This document shows, piece after piece, positions 11,632 to 20,458 of a stretch of DNA of 64,000 nt. The notes below the pieces were generated by a model, which did no database searches, was not told the DNA's origin, and saw only the letters and a program-made list of their open reading frames with translations. Made by a program: the position numbers and the translations under genes. The stretch comes from Hydrogenibacillus schlegelii (GTDB lineage Bacteria > Bacillota > Bacilli > Thermicanales > DSM-22653), in the NCBI RefSeq assembly GCF_001653195.1, contig NZ_JXBB01000012.1:181304-245303 (forward strand). Direction: 5' to 3'. How positions within the stretch are numbered: the first letter of the stretch is position 1; the number at the start of each line of letters is the position of its first letter.

Positions 11632-12103
11632 CACGGCGTCCCTCTCCGAACTCGTCGATCGGCTCCAAGACGCCTTCGGCGCGGGCGTTGTCGAAGAGAC
11701 GACCCTGCCACCGCATCAGCCCGAGCTTCCCGTCCTCACCGTGCCCCGGGAACGGCTCGTCGACGTCGTCCGCTGGCTGAAAGAGGCGCCGGATTACGGG
11801 ATGGATTTTTTGAACGACCTCCACGCCGTCGACCGAAAGACGCACCTGGAGGTGCTTTACGTGCTTCAGTCCCACCGGACCGGCCGGATGCTCGGCCTGC
11901 GGGTGAAGACCGACCGGCCCGGCGGGAGCGTGCCCTCCCTCGTCCCGCTCTACCCGACGGCGGACTGGCACGAGCGGGAAGCGTACGACCTCTTCGGCAT
12001 CCGCTTCGAGGGGCACCCGAACCTCCGGCGGATTCTCCTCCCCGACGACTGGGTCGGCCATCCGATGCTCAAAGATTACGCGCCCTACGACGAGGGGGGA
12101 TGA
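11594..12103 (+). CDS. nuoC: NADH-quinone oxidoreductase subunit C
   Basis: This is the peripheral 30-kDa subunit that packs against NuoD. The signature [14 protein letters not shown] is present near residue 125, followed by the conserved [10 protein letters not shown]. At 169 residues it is an ordinary length and is not fused to NuoD as in some proteobacteria. ATG 11594 follows GAAGGACG, inside the end of nuoB. Confidence 0.95.
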   Translation: MNARSVPPIRPYDTASLSELVDRLQDAFGAGVVEETTLPPHQPELPVLTVPRERLVDVVRWLKEAPDYGMDFLNDLHAVDRKTHLEVLYVLQSHRTGRMLGLRVKTDRPGGSVPSLVPLYPTADWHEREAYDLFGIRFEGHPNLRRILLPDDWVGHPMLKDYAPYDEGG

Positions 12104-13212
12104 CGGTGACGCTCCGGACGGAAGAGATGATCCTGAACGTCGGGCCCCAGCACCCGTCGACCCACGGCGTTTTCCGGGTGATCCTGAAGCTCGACGGCGA
12201 GACGATCGTCGAGGCGACGCCGGTCATCGGCTATCTCCACCGGGGGACGGAAAAGCTCGCCGAGGACCTCACCTACACGCAGATCATCCCCTACACCGAC
12301 CGGATGGACTACCTTTCGGCGATGATCGGCAACTACGCCCTCGTCCACGCCGTCGAGACGCTCATGGGGCTCGAGATCCCCGAGCGGGCGGAGTACCTCC
12401 GGGTCATCGCGATGGAACTGAACCGCATCGCCAGCCACCTCGTCTGGTTCGGGACGTATCTGCTCGACATCGGGGCCCTCACGCCGTTTCTCTACGCCTT
12501 CCGGGAGCGGGAGAAGATCCTCACCCTCCTGGCGGAGCTCTCCGGCGCCCGAATGACGTACAGCTACATGCGGATCGGCGGCGTAAAGTGGGACGTGCCG
12601 GACGACGGCTGGCTCGGCCGGGTGGAGCGCTTCGTCGACGACTTCGAGCGGGCGCTCGAAGACTTCCACGCCCTCGTCACCGGGAACGAGATCGTCCAGG
12701 CGCGCCTTCAGGGGGTCGGCCGGTACGACCAGGAGACGGCGATCGCCTACGGTCTCACCGGGGTGAACCTCCGCTCGACGGGGGTGGCGTACGACGTTCG
12801 GAAGGCGAAGCCGTATTCGATCTACGACCGGTTCGAGTTTGAGGTGCCGGTTCGGACCGAGGGCGATCTGTGGGCGCGTTATCTGCTCCGGATGGAAGAG
12901 ATGGAGCAGTCCCGGCGGATCGTCAAGCAGGCGGTGCGGCAGTTTCCGTCCGGCGGCGAGATCATGGCCAGGATGCCGAAGCTCATCCGGCCGCCGGCGG
13001 GGGAGGTGTACACGAGCGTCGAGTCGCCCCGGGGGGAGCTCGGCGTCGCCATCGTGAGCGAGGGGAAACCGCAGCCGTACCGGATTCACTTCCGGCGGCC
13101 ATCGTTTGTGAACCTCCAGCTTCTCCCGAAGCTTCTCGTCGGGCAAAACATCGCCAACATGGTCGCCATCCTCGGCTCCATCGACATCGTCCTCGGGGAG
13201 GTCGACGCATAA
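12100..13212 (+). CDS. nuoD: NADH-quinone oxidoreductase subunit D
   Basis: This is the 49-kDa subunit forming the quinone-binding cavity with NuoB. GPQHPSTHG near the N-terminus is the signature, followed by HRGTEKL and DYLSAM; the C-terminus ends GSIDIVLGEVDA. At 370 residues it matches Firmicutes NuoD. The ATG overlaps the nuoC stop in an ATGA junction. Confidence 0.96.
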   Translation: MTVTLRTEEMILNVGPQHPSTHGVFRVILKLDGETIVEATPVIGYLHRGTEKLAEDLTYTQIIPYTDRMDYLSAMIGNYALVHAVETLMGLEIPERAEYLRVIAMELNRIASHLVWFGTYLLDIGALTPFLYAFREREKILTLLAELSGARMTYSYMRIGGVKWDVPDDGWLGRVERFVDDFERALEDFHALVTGNEIVQARLQGVGRYDQETAIAYGLTGVNLRSTGVAYDVRKAKPYSIYDRFEFEVPVRTEGDLWARYLLRMEEMEQSRRIVKQAVRQFPSGGEIMARMPKLIRPPAGEVYTSVESPRGELGVAIVSEGKPQPYRIHFRRPSFVNLQLLPKLLVGQNIANMVAILGSIDIVLGEVDA

Positions 13213-13213
13213 G

Positions 13214-14215
13214 GTGCGAGATTGGCTGTATGAGCCGCTCACGCTCGGGCGGTTTGCCGGGATGGCGCTTCTCATCTTCGGGCTCTTGAACGTCGTGCTG
13301 TTTCTCGTCACCTATGCGATTTACATCCAGCGGAAGCTCCTCGGCTGGATGCAAAGCCGCGTCGGGCCGAACCGCGTCGGCCCGTACGGCCTTCTGCAGA
13401 CGATCGCCGACGTGCTGAAACTCCTCACCAAGGAAAGCTTCATTCCGAGCCACGTCGATCGACCGCTCTTTCTTCTCGCACCGATCGTCGCCTTCGCGCC
13501 GGCGTTTGTCGTCTTTGCCGTTCTGCCGCTTACGGACCGGATCGCCTTTTCCGACATCGGCGTCGGGCTGCTCTTTTACATCGGCGTCGCGTCGCTTTCG
13601 ACCCTGGGCATCCTCATGGGCGGCTGGGCGTCGAACAACAAGTGGTCGCTCATCGGTGCGATGCGGGCGGTGGCGATGATGATCGCCTACGAGATCCCGC
13701 TGGTTCTGGCCGCCCTCGGCGTCGTCATGCAGGCCGGGAGCCTCAACCTCACGGCGATCGTCGCCTCGCAGGAGACCGTCTGGAACGTCGTGCCGCAGTT
13801 CATCGGTTTTCTCGTCTTCCTCATCGCGGCCCTCGCCGAGCTCAACCGGACGCCCTTTGACCTGACGGAAGCCGAATCGGAGCTCATTGCCGGCTATCAC
13901 GTCGAATACTCCGGTTTTCGCTTCGCGTTTTTCATGCTCGCCGAGTACGTGTACCTCTTCGCGATGGGCGCGCTCATTTCCCTGCTCTACTTCGGCGGTT
14001 GGCTCCCGCCCCATCCGGCGCTTTCGTTCATCCCGGGCGGCGTCTGGATGGCGCTGAAGACGCTTTTATTCGCGTACTTCCCGTTCTGGCTGCAGGCGAC
14101 CTTTCCGCGGGTGCGGGTCGATCAGCTGATGACGTTTGCCTGGAAGGGGCTCATGCCGCTGGCCCTCGTGAACATCGTCCTCACGGCGGCGTTGAAGACG
14201 GCCGGCGTCGTCTGA
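13214..14215 (+). CDS. nuoH: NADH-quinone oxidoreductase subunit H
   Basis: This is the membrane subunit linking the quinone site to the proton channels. Eight or so hydrophobic segments and the signatures MQSRVGPNRVGPYG and AELNRTPFDLTEAESELIAG are clear. At 333 residues it is normal. The start is GTG 13214, one base after the nuoD stop; its Shine-Dalgarno GGGGAGG is rather far upstream, suggesting translational coupling. Confidence 0.95.
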   Translation: MRDWLYEPLTLGRFAGMALLIFGLLNVVLFLVTYAIYIQRKLLGWMQSRVGPNRVGPYGLLQTIADVLKLLTKESFIPSHVDRPLFLLAPIVAFAPAFVVFAVLPLTDRIAFSDIGVGLLFYIGVASLSTLGILMGGWASNNKWSLIGAMRAVAMMIAYEIPLVLAALGVVMQAGSLNLTAIVASQETVWNVVPQFIGFLVFLIAALAELNRTPFDLTEAESELIAGYHVEYSGFRFAFFMLAEYVYLFAMGALISLLYFGGWLPPHPALSFIPGGVWMALKTLLFAYFPFWLQATFPRVRVDQLMTFAWKGLMPLALVNIVLTAALKTAGVV

Positions 14216-14270
14216 GGGCCGGCGCCTGAAAGCCGGCGTCTTATGGCCGGCGGAGAAAGGAGGAACGGCC

Positions 14271-14720
14271 GTGGTCGGCACCGGTCTTTTGAAGGGCCTC
14301 GGCGTGACGTTTAAAGAGATGTGGAAGCCGAAGGTCACGACGAAATACCCCGACGAGCCGTACGAGCTTCCCAACCGGTTCCGGGGGATTCAGAAACTTT
14401 ACGTGGATAAATGCATTGTTTGTTATCAGTGTGCTCACATCTGCCCGACCCAGTGCATCACGATCCAGGAAAAGCCGAAGGCCGATCCGAAGCAAAAGAA
14501 GAAAGAGCTCGAGGTGTTCGACATTAATTTTGAAATTTGCATTCTCTGTGATTTGTGCACGGAGGTCTGCCCGACGGAAGCGATCGTCATGACGTCGAAC
14601 GTCGAGCTCGCCGAATACCGCCGCGATGCGCTCCACAAAGACATGCGGTGGCTGGAAGCGAACAACACGAACATCCGGGAGCTGAATCTTCCATGGAAAG
14701 CAACGTCGTCGTCTTCCTGA
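14271..14720 (+). CDS. nuoI: NADH-quinone oxidoreductase subunit I (2x[4Fe-4S] ferredoxin)
   Basis: This peripheral subunit holds clusters N6a and N6b. The two motifs CIVCYQCAHICP and CILCDLCTEVCP are intact. It is 149 residues, starting at GTG 14271 six bases after AAAGGAGG. Because nuoE, nuoF and nuoG are absent from the operon, NuoI is probably the electron entry subunit, accepting from ferredoxin or another donor rather than an NADH dehydrogenase module; this is inference. The two cysteine-motif stretches are visibly less GC-rich than the surroundings. Confidence 0.95.
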   Translation: MVGTGLLKGLGVTFKEMWKPKVTTKYPDEPYELPNRFRGIQKLYVDKCIVCYQCAHICPTQCITIQEKPKADPKQKKKELEVFDINFEICILCDLCTEVCPTEAIVMTSNVELAEYRRDALHKDMRWLEANNTNIRELNLPWKATSSSS

Positions 14721-15226
14721 CCGTGGCCGCGCTGGCCCTGTTCGGGGGGGTGATGATGCTTTCCCTCAGACGGGTGCTCCACATGGCGCTGGCCGTGGCG
14801 CTTTCGTTTTTGAGCGTGGCCGGAGTGTTTTTTCTCCTTGGCGCCGAATTCCTCGGCGTGATGCAGATCATCGTCTACACCGGCGCGGTGACGGTGCTCG
14901 CCGTCTTCGGCATCATGCTGACCCGGCACGATGCGGTCGACGTGCAGACGGCCCGGGGGGCGGTGCAGCGGGGGCTGGCGGGGATCGTCGCCGCCGGCGG
15001 GTTTTTGTTCCTCTTTTACCTTCTGCTTCGATCGCCCCTTGAACCGGACGGCGCCGGGGGCCCGCCGGTGGTCAGCATCGGGGCGATCGGGGAAGCGCTG
15101 TTTTCGCCCGAGTTCATCCTCGCCTTTGAGCTCGTCGGGGTGATGCTGCTCGCGGCCCTCATCGGCGCCGTCACCGTCGCCCGGGAAGAGGCGCCGGAAG
15201 CGGACCGGGAGGAGGAAGGCCGGTGA
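14693..15226 (+). CDS. nuoJ: NADH-quinone oxidoreductase subunit J
   Basis: This membrane subunit has five predicted helices; the pi-bulge helix of the family reads MQIIVYTGAVTVLAVFGIML. ATG 14693 is chosen over the longer open frame because it overlaps only the end of nuoI and gives the family N-terminus. About 177 residues, with a charged tail. It ends in a four-base overlap with nuoK. Confidence 0.92.
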   Translation: MESNVVVFLTVAALALFGGVMMLSLRRVLHMALAVALSFLSVAGVFFLLGAEFLGVMQIIVYTGAVTVLAVFGIMLTRHDAVDVQTARGAVQRGLAGIVAAGGFLFLFYLLLRSPLEPDGAGGPPVVSIGAIGEALFSPEFILAFELVGVMLLAALIGAVTVAREEAPEADREEEGR

Positions 15227-15564
15227 TCGTCCATCTTTCTCAGTATGTGCTCCTGGCGGGGCTCCTCTTTTCTCTCGGCCTGTACGCGGCGCTCACCCGC
15301 CGGAACGCGGTCATCGTGCTGCTTTCGGTCGAGCTCATGATGGCGGCGGCGCTCGTGGTGCTCGTCGCCTTCGGCCGCTTCGGCTCCCCGGCGTTCGGTT
15401 GGCTGACGGCGGATGAGGCGGCCGTGGCCCGGGAACACGCGCTGGCGCTTTTCATCCTCGCCGTCGCAGCGGCGGAGGTGGCGGTCGGCCTCGCCATCCT
15501 CATCGCCCTCTATCGCCTGAAGGCGACGGCGAACGTCGATGAACACGAGACGCTCAAGCACTGA
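15223..15564 (+). CDS. nuoK: NADH-quinone oxidoreductase subunit K
   Basis: This is a small antiporter-like subunit (MrpC type) with three helices. The conserved buried Glu is in LLSVELMMAA, and a second acidic residue lies in the AAEVAVGLAILIAL helix. It is 113 residues, starting with GTG in the GTGA overlap with nuoJ. A 128-base gap with no recognisable element separates it from nuoL. Confidence 0.94.
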   Translation: MIVHLSQYVLLAGLLFSLGLYAALTRRNAVIVLLSVELMMAAALVVLVAFGRFGSPAFGWLTADEAAVAREHALALFILAVAAAEVAVGLAILIALYRLKATANVDEHETLKH

Positions 15565-15692
15565 CCGGCCGCTCCCGACGTTCTCGAACGGCGTGGTCTG
15601 GCAGAGCGGGCTCCGGACGGGTTCGGAGCGCGCTCCCGGGGGCGATCGGATGCAGAAAGTGATATGAGAGGCTGAAGCGGGGCCCGTTCGGG

Positions 15693-17600
15693 ATGGCGGA
15701 ACGGGCTCCAGAAAGGGTGGCGCAGGTGTTCGAATCGGCATACGGAGCAGCGGCGCTCGGGGCAATCTTCGGCGGGCCGGCCGTCGCCTTCGGGTTTCTC
15801 CTCGTCGCCGGCCGCCGGCTGGGGGCGCTCGCCGGAGGCGTGGCGACGCTCGGGGCGCTCGTCTCGGCCGCCGGGGCGCTCTGGGCCGCCGGGATGTTCC
15901 TGCGGAGCGGCGAAGTTTTGGCGACGCCGGTGTTCCTTTGGCTGGCGCCGGCCGGCGGAGGGATCACCTTCGGCCTTCAGGCCGGCGGCCTCGGCCTCTG
16001 GATGGCCGTCCTCGTCGGCCTCGTCGCCTTTTTCGTCCATCTGTATTCGCTCGGCTACATGAAGGGCGATCCCCGGCAGGCCGTCTACTTTCAGCATCTT
16101 TCCTTCTTTACGGCGGCGATGCAGGGACTCGTTTTATCCGGCAATTTGCTTCAGTTTTATGTGTTCTGGGAGCTCGTCGGTCTGGCGTCGTTTCTTCTGA
16201 TCGGCTTTGACGTCCATCGGCCGGCCGCCCGGCGGGCGGCGATGAAGGCGTTTTTGGTGACGCGTTTCGGCGACATCGGCCTGTTCATCGCCCTCTGGAT
16301 CGTTTACGTCCACGTCGGCAGCTTCCGCTTCGACGACCTGTTTCGGGCCGTCGAAACCGGCGCCCTTTCGCCTCCGCTTTTGACGGCGCTGTCGCTTCTC
16401 CTCTTTCTCGGCGCGATGGGGAAGTCGGGTCAGTTTCCGCTCCACGTCTGGCTGCCGGACGCCATGGAAGGGCCGACGCCGGTGAGCGCCCTCATCCACG
16501 CCGCGACGATGGTCGCCGCCGGCGTCTATCTCGTCGCGGTCATGGAGCCGGTTTTTTCGGCGTCTCCGGTGGCGCAGGCCGTCGTCGCCGGGGTCGGCGC
16601 GTGGACGGCCCTGTACGCCGCGGTCGTCGCCGTCGCCCAGACGGACATGAAGCGGGTGCTCGCCTATTCGACGGTCAGCCAGCTCGGCTTCATGATGCAC
16701 GCCCTCGGGGTCGGGAGCGTCTACGCGGCGCTGTTTCACCTGTCGACGCACGCCTTTTTTAAGGCGCTCCTTTTCCTCGGCGCCGGGGCGGTGTATCACG
16801 CCGCCGGGACGTATGACCTCACCCGGCTGGGCGGGCTCGGCCGGAAGATGCCGTTTACGACGGCCGCTTTTGCCGTCGGGGCGCTGGCCCTCGTCGGCCT
16901 GCCGCCGCTTTCGGGCTTTTTCTCCAAAGAGCGCATCCTCGCCGCGTCCTGGACCGCCGGAAGCGGGGGCGCCGGGATCCTGCTCGGGACGACGCTCATC
17001 ACGGCGCTCTACGTGGGCCGCCTCCTCACGCTGGCCTTCTTCAGCCCGGCGCGGACGCCGACGCCGGCTCCGCTTCCGCCCCTTCCGGCGACGATGGCGA
17101 TCGCCGTCGCGGCGCTTGCGCTCTTCGCCGCCTTCGCCGGCGGCCTCGAAAGCGAGCGGTTCGGCGCCTTCGCCCGGATGATCGGCGAACCGCCGCCGTC
17201 GGAGGCGCCGGCGTTTTTCGCCGCGCTGTCCACCGCCCTCGGCCTGTTCGGGCTCCTCCTCGGGGCCACATGGGTCCGGCGGCGCCTGGCGGCGATCGGA
17301 CGGACGGAAGCGGCGGCGGACGGCGCGTCGTTCGGCGGGTTTTCCCGGGCGGTTCGGGCGGGCTTCGGCGTCGATGCCCTCATCGTTCGGGGCATCGGCG
17401 GCGGCGCCATGGCCGTGGGCCGGGCGCTCGCCGCCGTCGACCGGGGGCTTTTTGAAGGGATCGTTGCCCTGGTCGTTGCCGTCGTCCGCGGCTTGGGCTT
17501 TTTCGCCTCCCGTCTGGCCGACGGCCGGGTGCAGCGGTACAACCTGATCGCCGTTCTCATTCTTCTGTTCTTCCTCGTCGTCTGGGCCGTGAGCGGCTGA
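15693..17600 (+). CDS. nuoL: NADH-quinone oxidoreductase subunit L
   Basis: This is the distal proton-pumping antiporter-like subunit. The core shows FYVFWELVGLASFLLIGFD, HVWLPDAMEGPTPVSALIHAATMVAAG and KRVLAYSTVSQLGFMMHALG, with the long C-terminal helical extension. About 635 residues. ATG 15693 has no good Shine-Dalgarno; an in-frame GTG at 15726, eight bases after AAAGGG, may be the real start and would remove 11 residues. In relatives nuoM follows immediately; here nuoN does. Confidence 0.93.
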   Translation: MAERAPERVAQVFESAYGAAALGAIFGGPAVAFGFLLVAGRRLGALAGGVATLGALVSAAGALWAAGMFLRSGEVLATPVFLWLAPAGGGITFGLQAGGLGLWMAVLVGLVAFFVHLYSLGYMKGDPRQAVYFQHLSFFTAAMQGLVLSGNLLQFYVFWELVGLASFLLIGFDVHRPAARRAAMKAFLVTRFGDIGLFIALWIVYVHVGSFRFDDLFRAVETGALSPPLLTALSLLLFLGAMGKSGQFPLHVWLPDAMEGPTPVSALIHAATMVAAGVYLVAVMEPVFSASPVAQAVVAGVGAWTALYAAVVAVAQTDMKRVLAYSTVSQLGFMMHALGVGSVYAALFHLSTHAFFKALLFLGAGAVYHAAGTYDLTRLGGLGRKMPFTTAAFAVGALALVGLPPLSGFFSKERILAASWTAGSGGAGILLGTTLITALYVGRLLTLAFFSPARTPTPAPLPPLPATMAIAVAALALFAAFAGGLESERFGAFARMIGEPPPSEAPAFFAALSTALGLFGLLLGATWVRRRLAAIGRTEAAADGASFGGFSRAVRAGFGVDALIVRGIGGGAMAVGRALAAVDRGLFEGIVALVVAVVRGLGFFASRLADGRVQRYNLIAVLILLFFLVVWAVSG

Positions 17601-17691
17601 CGGGGAAGGGCGGCGGATTCTGCCGCCGCCTCGCGTCCGTCGCCCCGCGCCGCTTGAAGATGCGGGCGTATGCCGGAGAGGAGACCGTTCG

Positions 17692-19146
17692 ATGTCGGAT
17701 GCGATGCTCGCCCTGCCGTGGGCCTTACTCGGTCCGGAAGCGATCGTCCTTTTAACCGCCCTCGTCCTCCTTGCGGCGGCGTGGGTGCTCCCGCCCGCCG
17801 TCCAGCGCCGGGCGCTCTATCCGGCGGCTTTTGCCGGGCTTTTTGTCGCCGCCGGCGTGACGCTCCTCCTCTTTCCCGCCAAGGGGGATTTGGCCGGCGT
17901 CTTCATCGTCGACGGCTTTGCCCTGGTGGTGAAGCTTCTCCTCCTCGCGGGAACGGGCCTCGTCCTCTTCCTTGCCGCCGACGAGCGGGACCCGGCGTGG
18001 CGGGACGGAGAGTCCGATGCCCTCGGGCTCATGCTCATCGCCCTCGTCGGGGCGATGGTGATGGCCTCGGCGGCGGATGTGGCGCTCCTTTTCGTCGCCG
18101 TCGAGACGCTGTCGATTGCCTCGTACGCCCTCGTCGGACTCAAAAAGCGCTCTGTCGCCTCGCTGGAGGCGGCCCTCAAATACGTCCTGACCGGCGCCGC
18201 GGCGACGGCCTTCTTTGCCTTCGGCGCCGCTTTCCTCGTCGGCCTCACCGGGGCGACCGATTTTGCCACGCTGGCGGAGCGGCTCGCCGACCCGCGGATG
18301 GCGCCGTATCGGCCGTTCGTCTACCTCGGCTTTTTCGCCCTTTTCGGCGCTCTGACGTTTAAGATCTCGAGCCCGCCGTTTTATCTCTGGACGCCGGACG
18401 TCTACCAGGGGGCGGCAACGGCGGTCACCGGCTTTCTCGCCGTCGTTTCGAAGGCCGCCGGCCTCGCCGCCGCCGTCCGGCTGACGGCGGGCGTGTTTTA
18501 CCGCCTGCCGGGGGAAGAGGGCTTTGGCGTCGGGGCGACGGTCGCCCTCGTCGCGGCGCTCAGCATGCTGATCGGCAATGCCGTGGCCCTCTGGCAGTCG
18601 GACGCCAAACGACTGCTCGCGTACTCGTCCATCACCCACGCCGGCTATCTCCTCGTCCCCCTGGCGGCGGCGACGCCGATGGCGGTCGAGCAGATTCTCT
18701 ATTACCTCGTCGCTTACCTCTTCATGACCCTCGGGGCCTTTGCCCTCGTCGAGGCCGTCGCGCGGGACCGGGGAACGTACGACGTGCGGGCATTTGCCGG
18801 CCTCTACCACCGGTCGCCGGGGGCGGCGGTGGGGCTTTTCATCCTCATGCTCTCCTTCGCCGGCATCCCGCTCACCGCCGGCTTTTTCGGCAAGTGGTAC
18901 ATTCTCCTCGGCGCCTTAGGCGGCGGCCGTTTGGGCCTCGCCGCGATCTTCATCGTCGCGACCGTCATCTCCTACGCGTATTACTTCAGCCTCGTCTGGC
19001 AGGCGTTCATGCGGCCGGGTCCGACGGAGCGGCCGCTTCGGCTCGCCGCCGGACCGGCGATCGTCTTCTACGTCGGCGTGTTCGGAACGCTGGCCGGCGC
19101 CCTCTTCTTCGGTCCGCTCCTCGGCGCGATGCGGCTCGCGTTTTAG
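17692..19146 (+). CDS. nuoN: NADH-quinone oxidoreductase subunit N
   Basis: This is the third antiporter-like complex I subunit. LEAALKYVLTGAAATAFFAFG, KISSPPFYLWTPDVYQGA and DAKRLLAYSSITHAGYLL carry the conserved channel residues. It is 484 residues with about 14 helices. The start ATG 17692 follows GGAGAGGAG. It is the last gene of this unit. The operon therefore reads A-B-C-D-H-I-J-K-L-N, with M found elsewhere at 30963. Confidence 0.94.
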   Translation: MSDAMLALPWALLGPEAIVLLTALVLLAAAWVLPPAVQRRALYPAAFAGLFVAAGVTLLLFPAKGDLAGVFIVDGFALVVKLLLLAGTGLVLFLAADERDPAWRDGESDALGLMLIALVGAMVMASAADVALLFVAVETLSIASYALVGLKKRSVASLEAALKYVLTGAAATAFFAFGAAFLVGLTGATDFATLAERLADPRMAPYRPFVYLGFFALFGALTFKISSPPFYLWTPDVYQGAATAVTGFLAVVSKAAGLAAAVRLTAGVFYRLPGEEGFGVGATVALVAALSMLIGNAVALWQSDAKRLLAYSSITHAGYLLVPLAAATPMAVEQILYYLVAYLFMTLGAFALVEAVARDRGTYDVRAFAGLYHRSPGAAVGLFILMLSFAGIPLTAGFFGKWYILLGALGGGRLGLAAIFIVATVISYAYYFSLVWQAFMRPGPTERPLRLAAGPAIVFYVGVFGTLAGALFFGPLLGAMRLAF

Positions 19147-19160
19147 CGGCCCGGCGACGA

Positions 19161-19257
19161 GGCCGGCACGGGGGCCGGCCCCACGGCGCCCGGCCCCTCC
19201 CCTTCGTTTTTCAGTCTCGTCCGCTGGCCGTCGGCCCTCCGTCCATAAGCGGAGGGC
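19161..19257 (+). terminator. Two GC hairpins between nuoN and fba, possible termination region
   Basis: GGCCGGC (19161-19167) pairs with GCCGGCC (19174-19180), and GCCCTCCG (19234-19241) pairs with CGGAGGGC (19250-19257). Neither is followed directly by a T run; a TTTTT stretch lies between them near 19207. They may slow or end transcription from the nuo operon ahead of the fba promoter. Confidence 0.4.
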
Positions 19258-19282
19258 TATTCACGTATTGAGAGATGCTAAT

Positions 19283-19312
19283 TTGACACATCGCCGTCCC
19301 GTCTGGTATGAT
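19283..19312 (+). promoter_or_regulatory. Sigma-A promoter of the fba-prk-gap-glpX-rpe operon
   Basis: A perfect -35 TTGACA (19283-19288) and -10 TATGAT (19307-19312) are separated by 18 bases. The predicted start near 19319 leaves an untranslated leader of about 110 bases before fba. Confidence 0.82.
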
Positions 19313-19353
19313 CGAGCCAATCCCGGGATTTCGCTAAGCGGAACCTGGTATTC

Positions 19354-19392
19354 CCCTCTGTGAAACTAAAGAACAGATAGTGAAACAGAGGG
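19354..19392 (+). repeat. Paired repeats in the fba leader, candidate operator or RNA stem
   Basis: CCCTCTGT (19354-19361) and ACAGAGGG (19385-19392) form a perfect inverted repeat, and GTGAAAC occurs at 19360-19366 and again at 19380-19386, exactly 20 bases apart. The element lies downstream of the promoter, so it could be a repressor roadblock site or an RNA hairpin. No known operator consensus was recognised. Confidence 0.45.
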
Positions 19393-19430
19393 AAAGAGAA
19401 AAAACAGAGGAGGACAGGAGGGAAACCGCC

Positions 19431-20294
19431 GTGTATGTGCCGCCGAAAGCGTCATACGCCGAAGTGCTCAAGGACGCGGTGAAAAACGGTTACGCCGTCG
19501 GCCAGTTCAACCTGAACGGCCTCGAGTACCTCCAGGCGATCGTCGAGGTGGCGGAAGAAGAGCGCTCGCCGGTCATCCTTGGGGTGAGCGTCAGCTCGAC
19601 GAAGTACATCGGCCTCGACTACCTCATCGCCCTGGCCAATGCGGCCAAGCTCAAGGCGCGGGTGCCGATCATTCTACACCTCGACCACGGCCCGGATTTC
19701 GACTTCGTCATGAAGGCGATCCGCGCCGGGTTCGACTCGGTCATGTACGACGGCTCCGAACATCCGCTGGAAGAGAACATCGCCACGACCCGCCGCGTCG
19801 TCGAAGCGGCCCACGCCGCCGGCGTCTCCGTCGAAGGGGAGATCGGCCGGATCGGCGGGACGGAAGACGAGGTGAGCGTCGACGAGCGGGAGGCGATGCT
19901 CGCCCGGGTCGATGAGGCCGAGCGTTTCGCCCGGGAGACGGGCATCGACGCCATTGCGCCGGCGCTCGGGACGGCCCACGGCATGTACAAGGGCCGGCCG
20001 GAGATCGCCTTCGACCGGCTTGAGGCGATTCACAAGCGGACCGGCCTTCCGGTCGTCCTCCACGGCGGCTCCGGCGTGCCGGAAGAGGACATCCGGCGGG
20101 CGATCGCCCTCGGCGTCGGCAAGATCAACGTCAACACCGAAAGCCAGGTCGAATTCAGCCGCGTCGTCCGGAAGACGCTCGAAGAAAAGCCGGACCTGTA
20201 CGACTCCCGCAAATACCTCGGCCCCGCCCGAGAGGCGATCAAGGAGATCATTCGGGCGAAGATTCGCCTGTTCGGTTCAAACAACCGCTTCTGA
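19431..20294 (+). CDS. fba: Class II fructose-bisphosphate aldolase
   Basis: This zinc-dependent aldolase condenses DHAP with GAP (and with erythrose 4-phosphate in the Calvin cycle). Zinc ligands are in HLDHGPDF, GTAHGMYKG and VVLHGGSG, with EGEIGRIGG, YDGSEHP and KINVNTE also present. The start is GTG 19431, eight bases after AGGAGGG; the open frame upstream is lysine/glutamate-rich leader sequence that does not match the family. About 287 residues, the usual Bacillus length. First gene of the Calvin operon, 164 bases before prk. Confidence 0.94.
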   Translation: MYVPPKASYAEVLKDAVKNGYAVGQFNLNGLEYLQAIVEVAEEERSPVILGVSVSSTKYIGLDYLIALANAAKLKARVPIILHLDHGPDFDFVMKAIRAGFDSVMYDGSEHPLEENIATTRRVVEAAHAAGVSVEGEIGRIGGTEDEVSVDEREAMLARVDEAERFARETGIDAIAPALGTAHGMYKGRPEIAFDRLEAIHKRTGLPVVLHGGSGVPEEDIRRAIALGVGKINVNTESQVEFSRVVRKTLEEKPDLYDSRKYLGPAREAIKEIIRAKIRLFGSNNRF

Positions 20295-20458
20295 CGCCGA
20301 ATCGGGCCGCCGGAGGACTTCCGTCGAAAACCGGCGGGGCGCCGCTTCCGCAGAACGGGCGGCGTCGTTCGCTGGCGATCCCAGTTTTGCCGGCGGGGGC
20401 CTTCCCATGGCCCGTCCGGCGGCCCCGGCGATCTTCCGCCGAAAGGAGTGACGCGCAC

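Noticed and set aside
15565..15692. Gap between nuoK and nuoL as a site for a small gene or RNA
   Set aside because: No open frame with a ribosome-binding site and no strong hairpin was seen.
17601..17660. GGCGGCGG/CCGCCGCC hairpin after nuoL as a terminator
   Set aside because: No T run follows and nuoN continues the operon; GC-rich spacers form such stems by chance.
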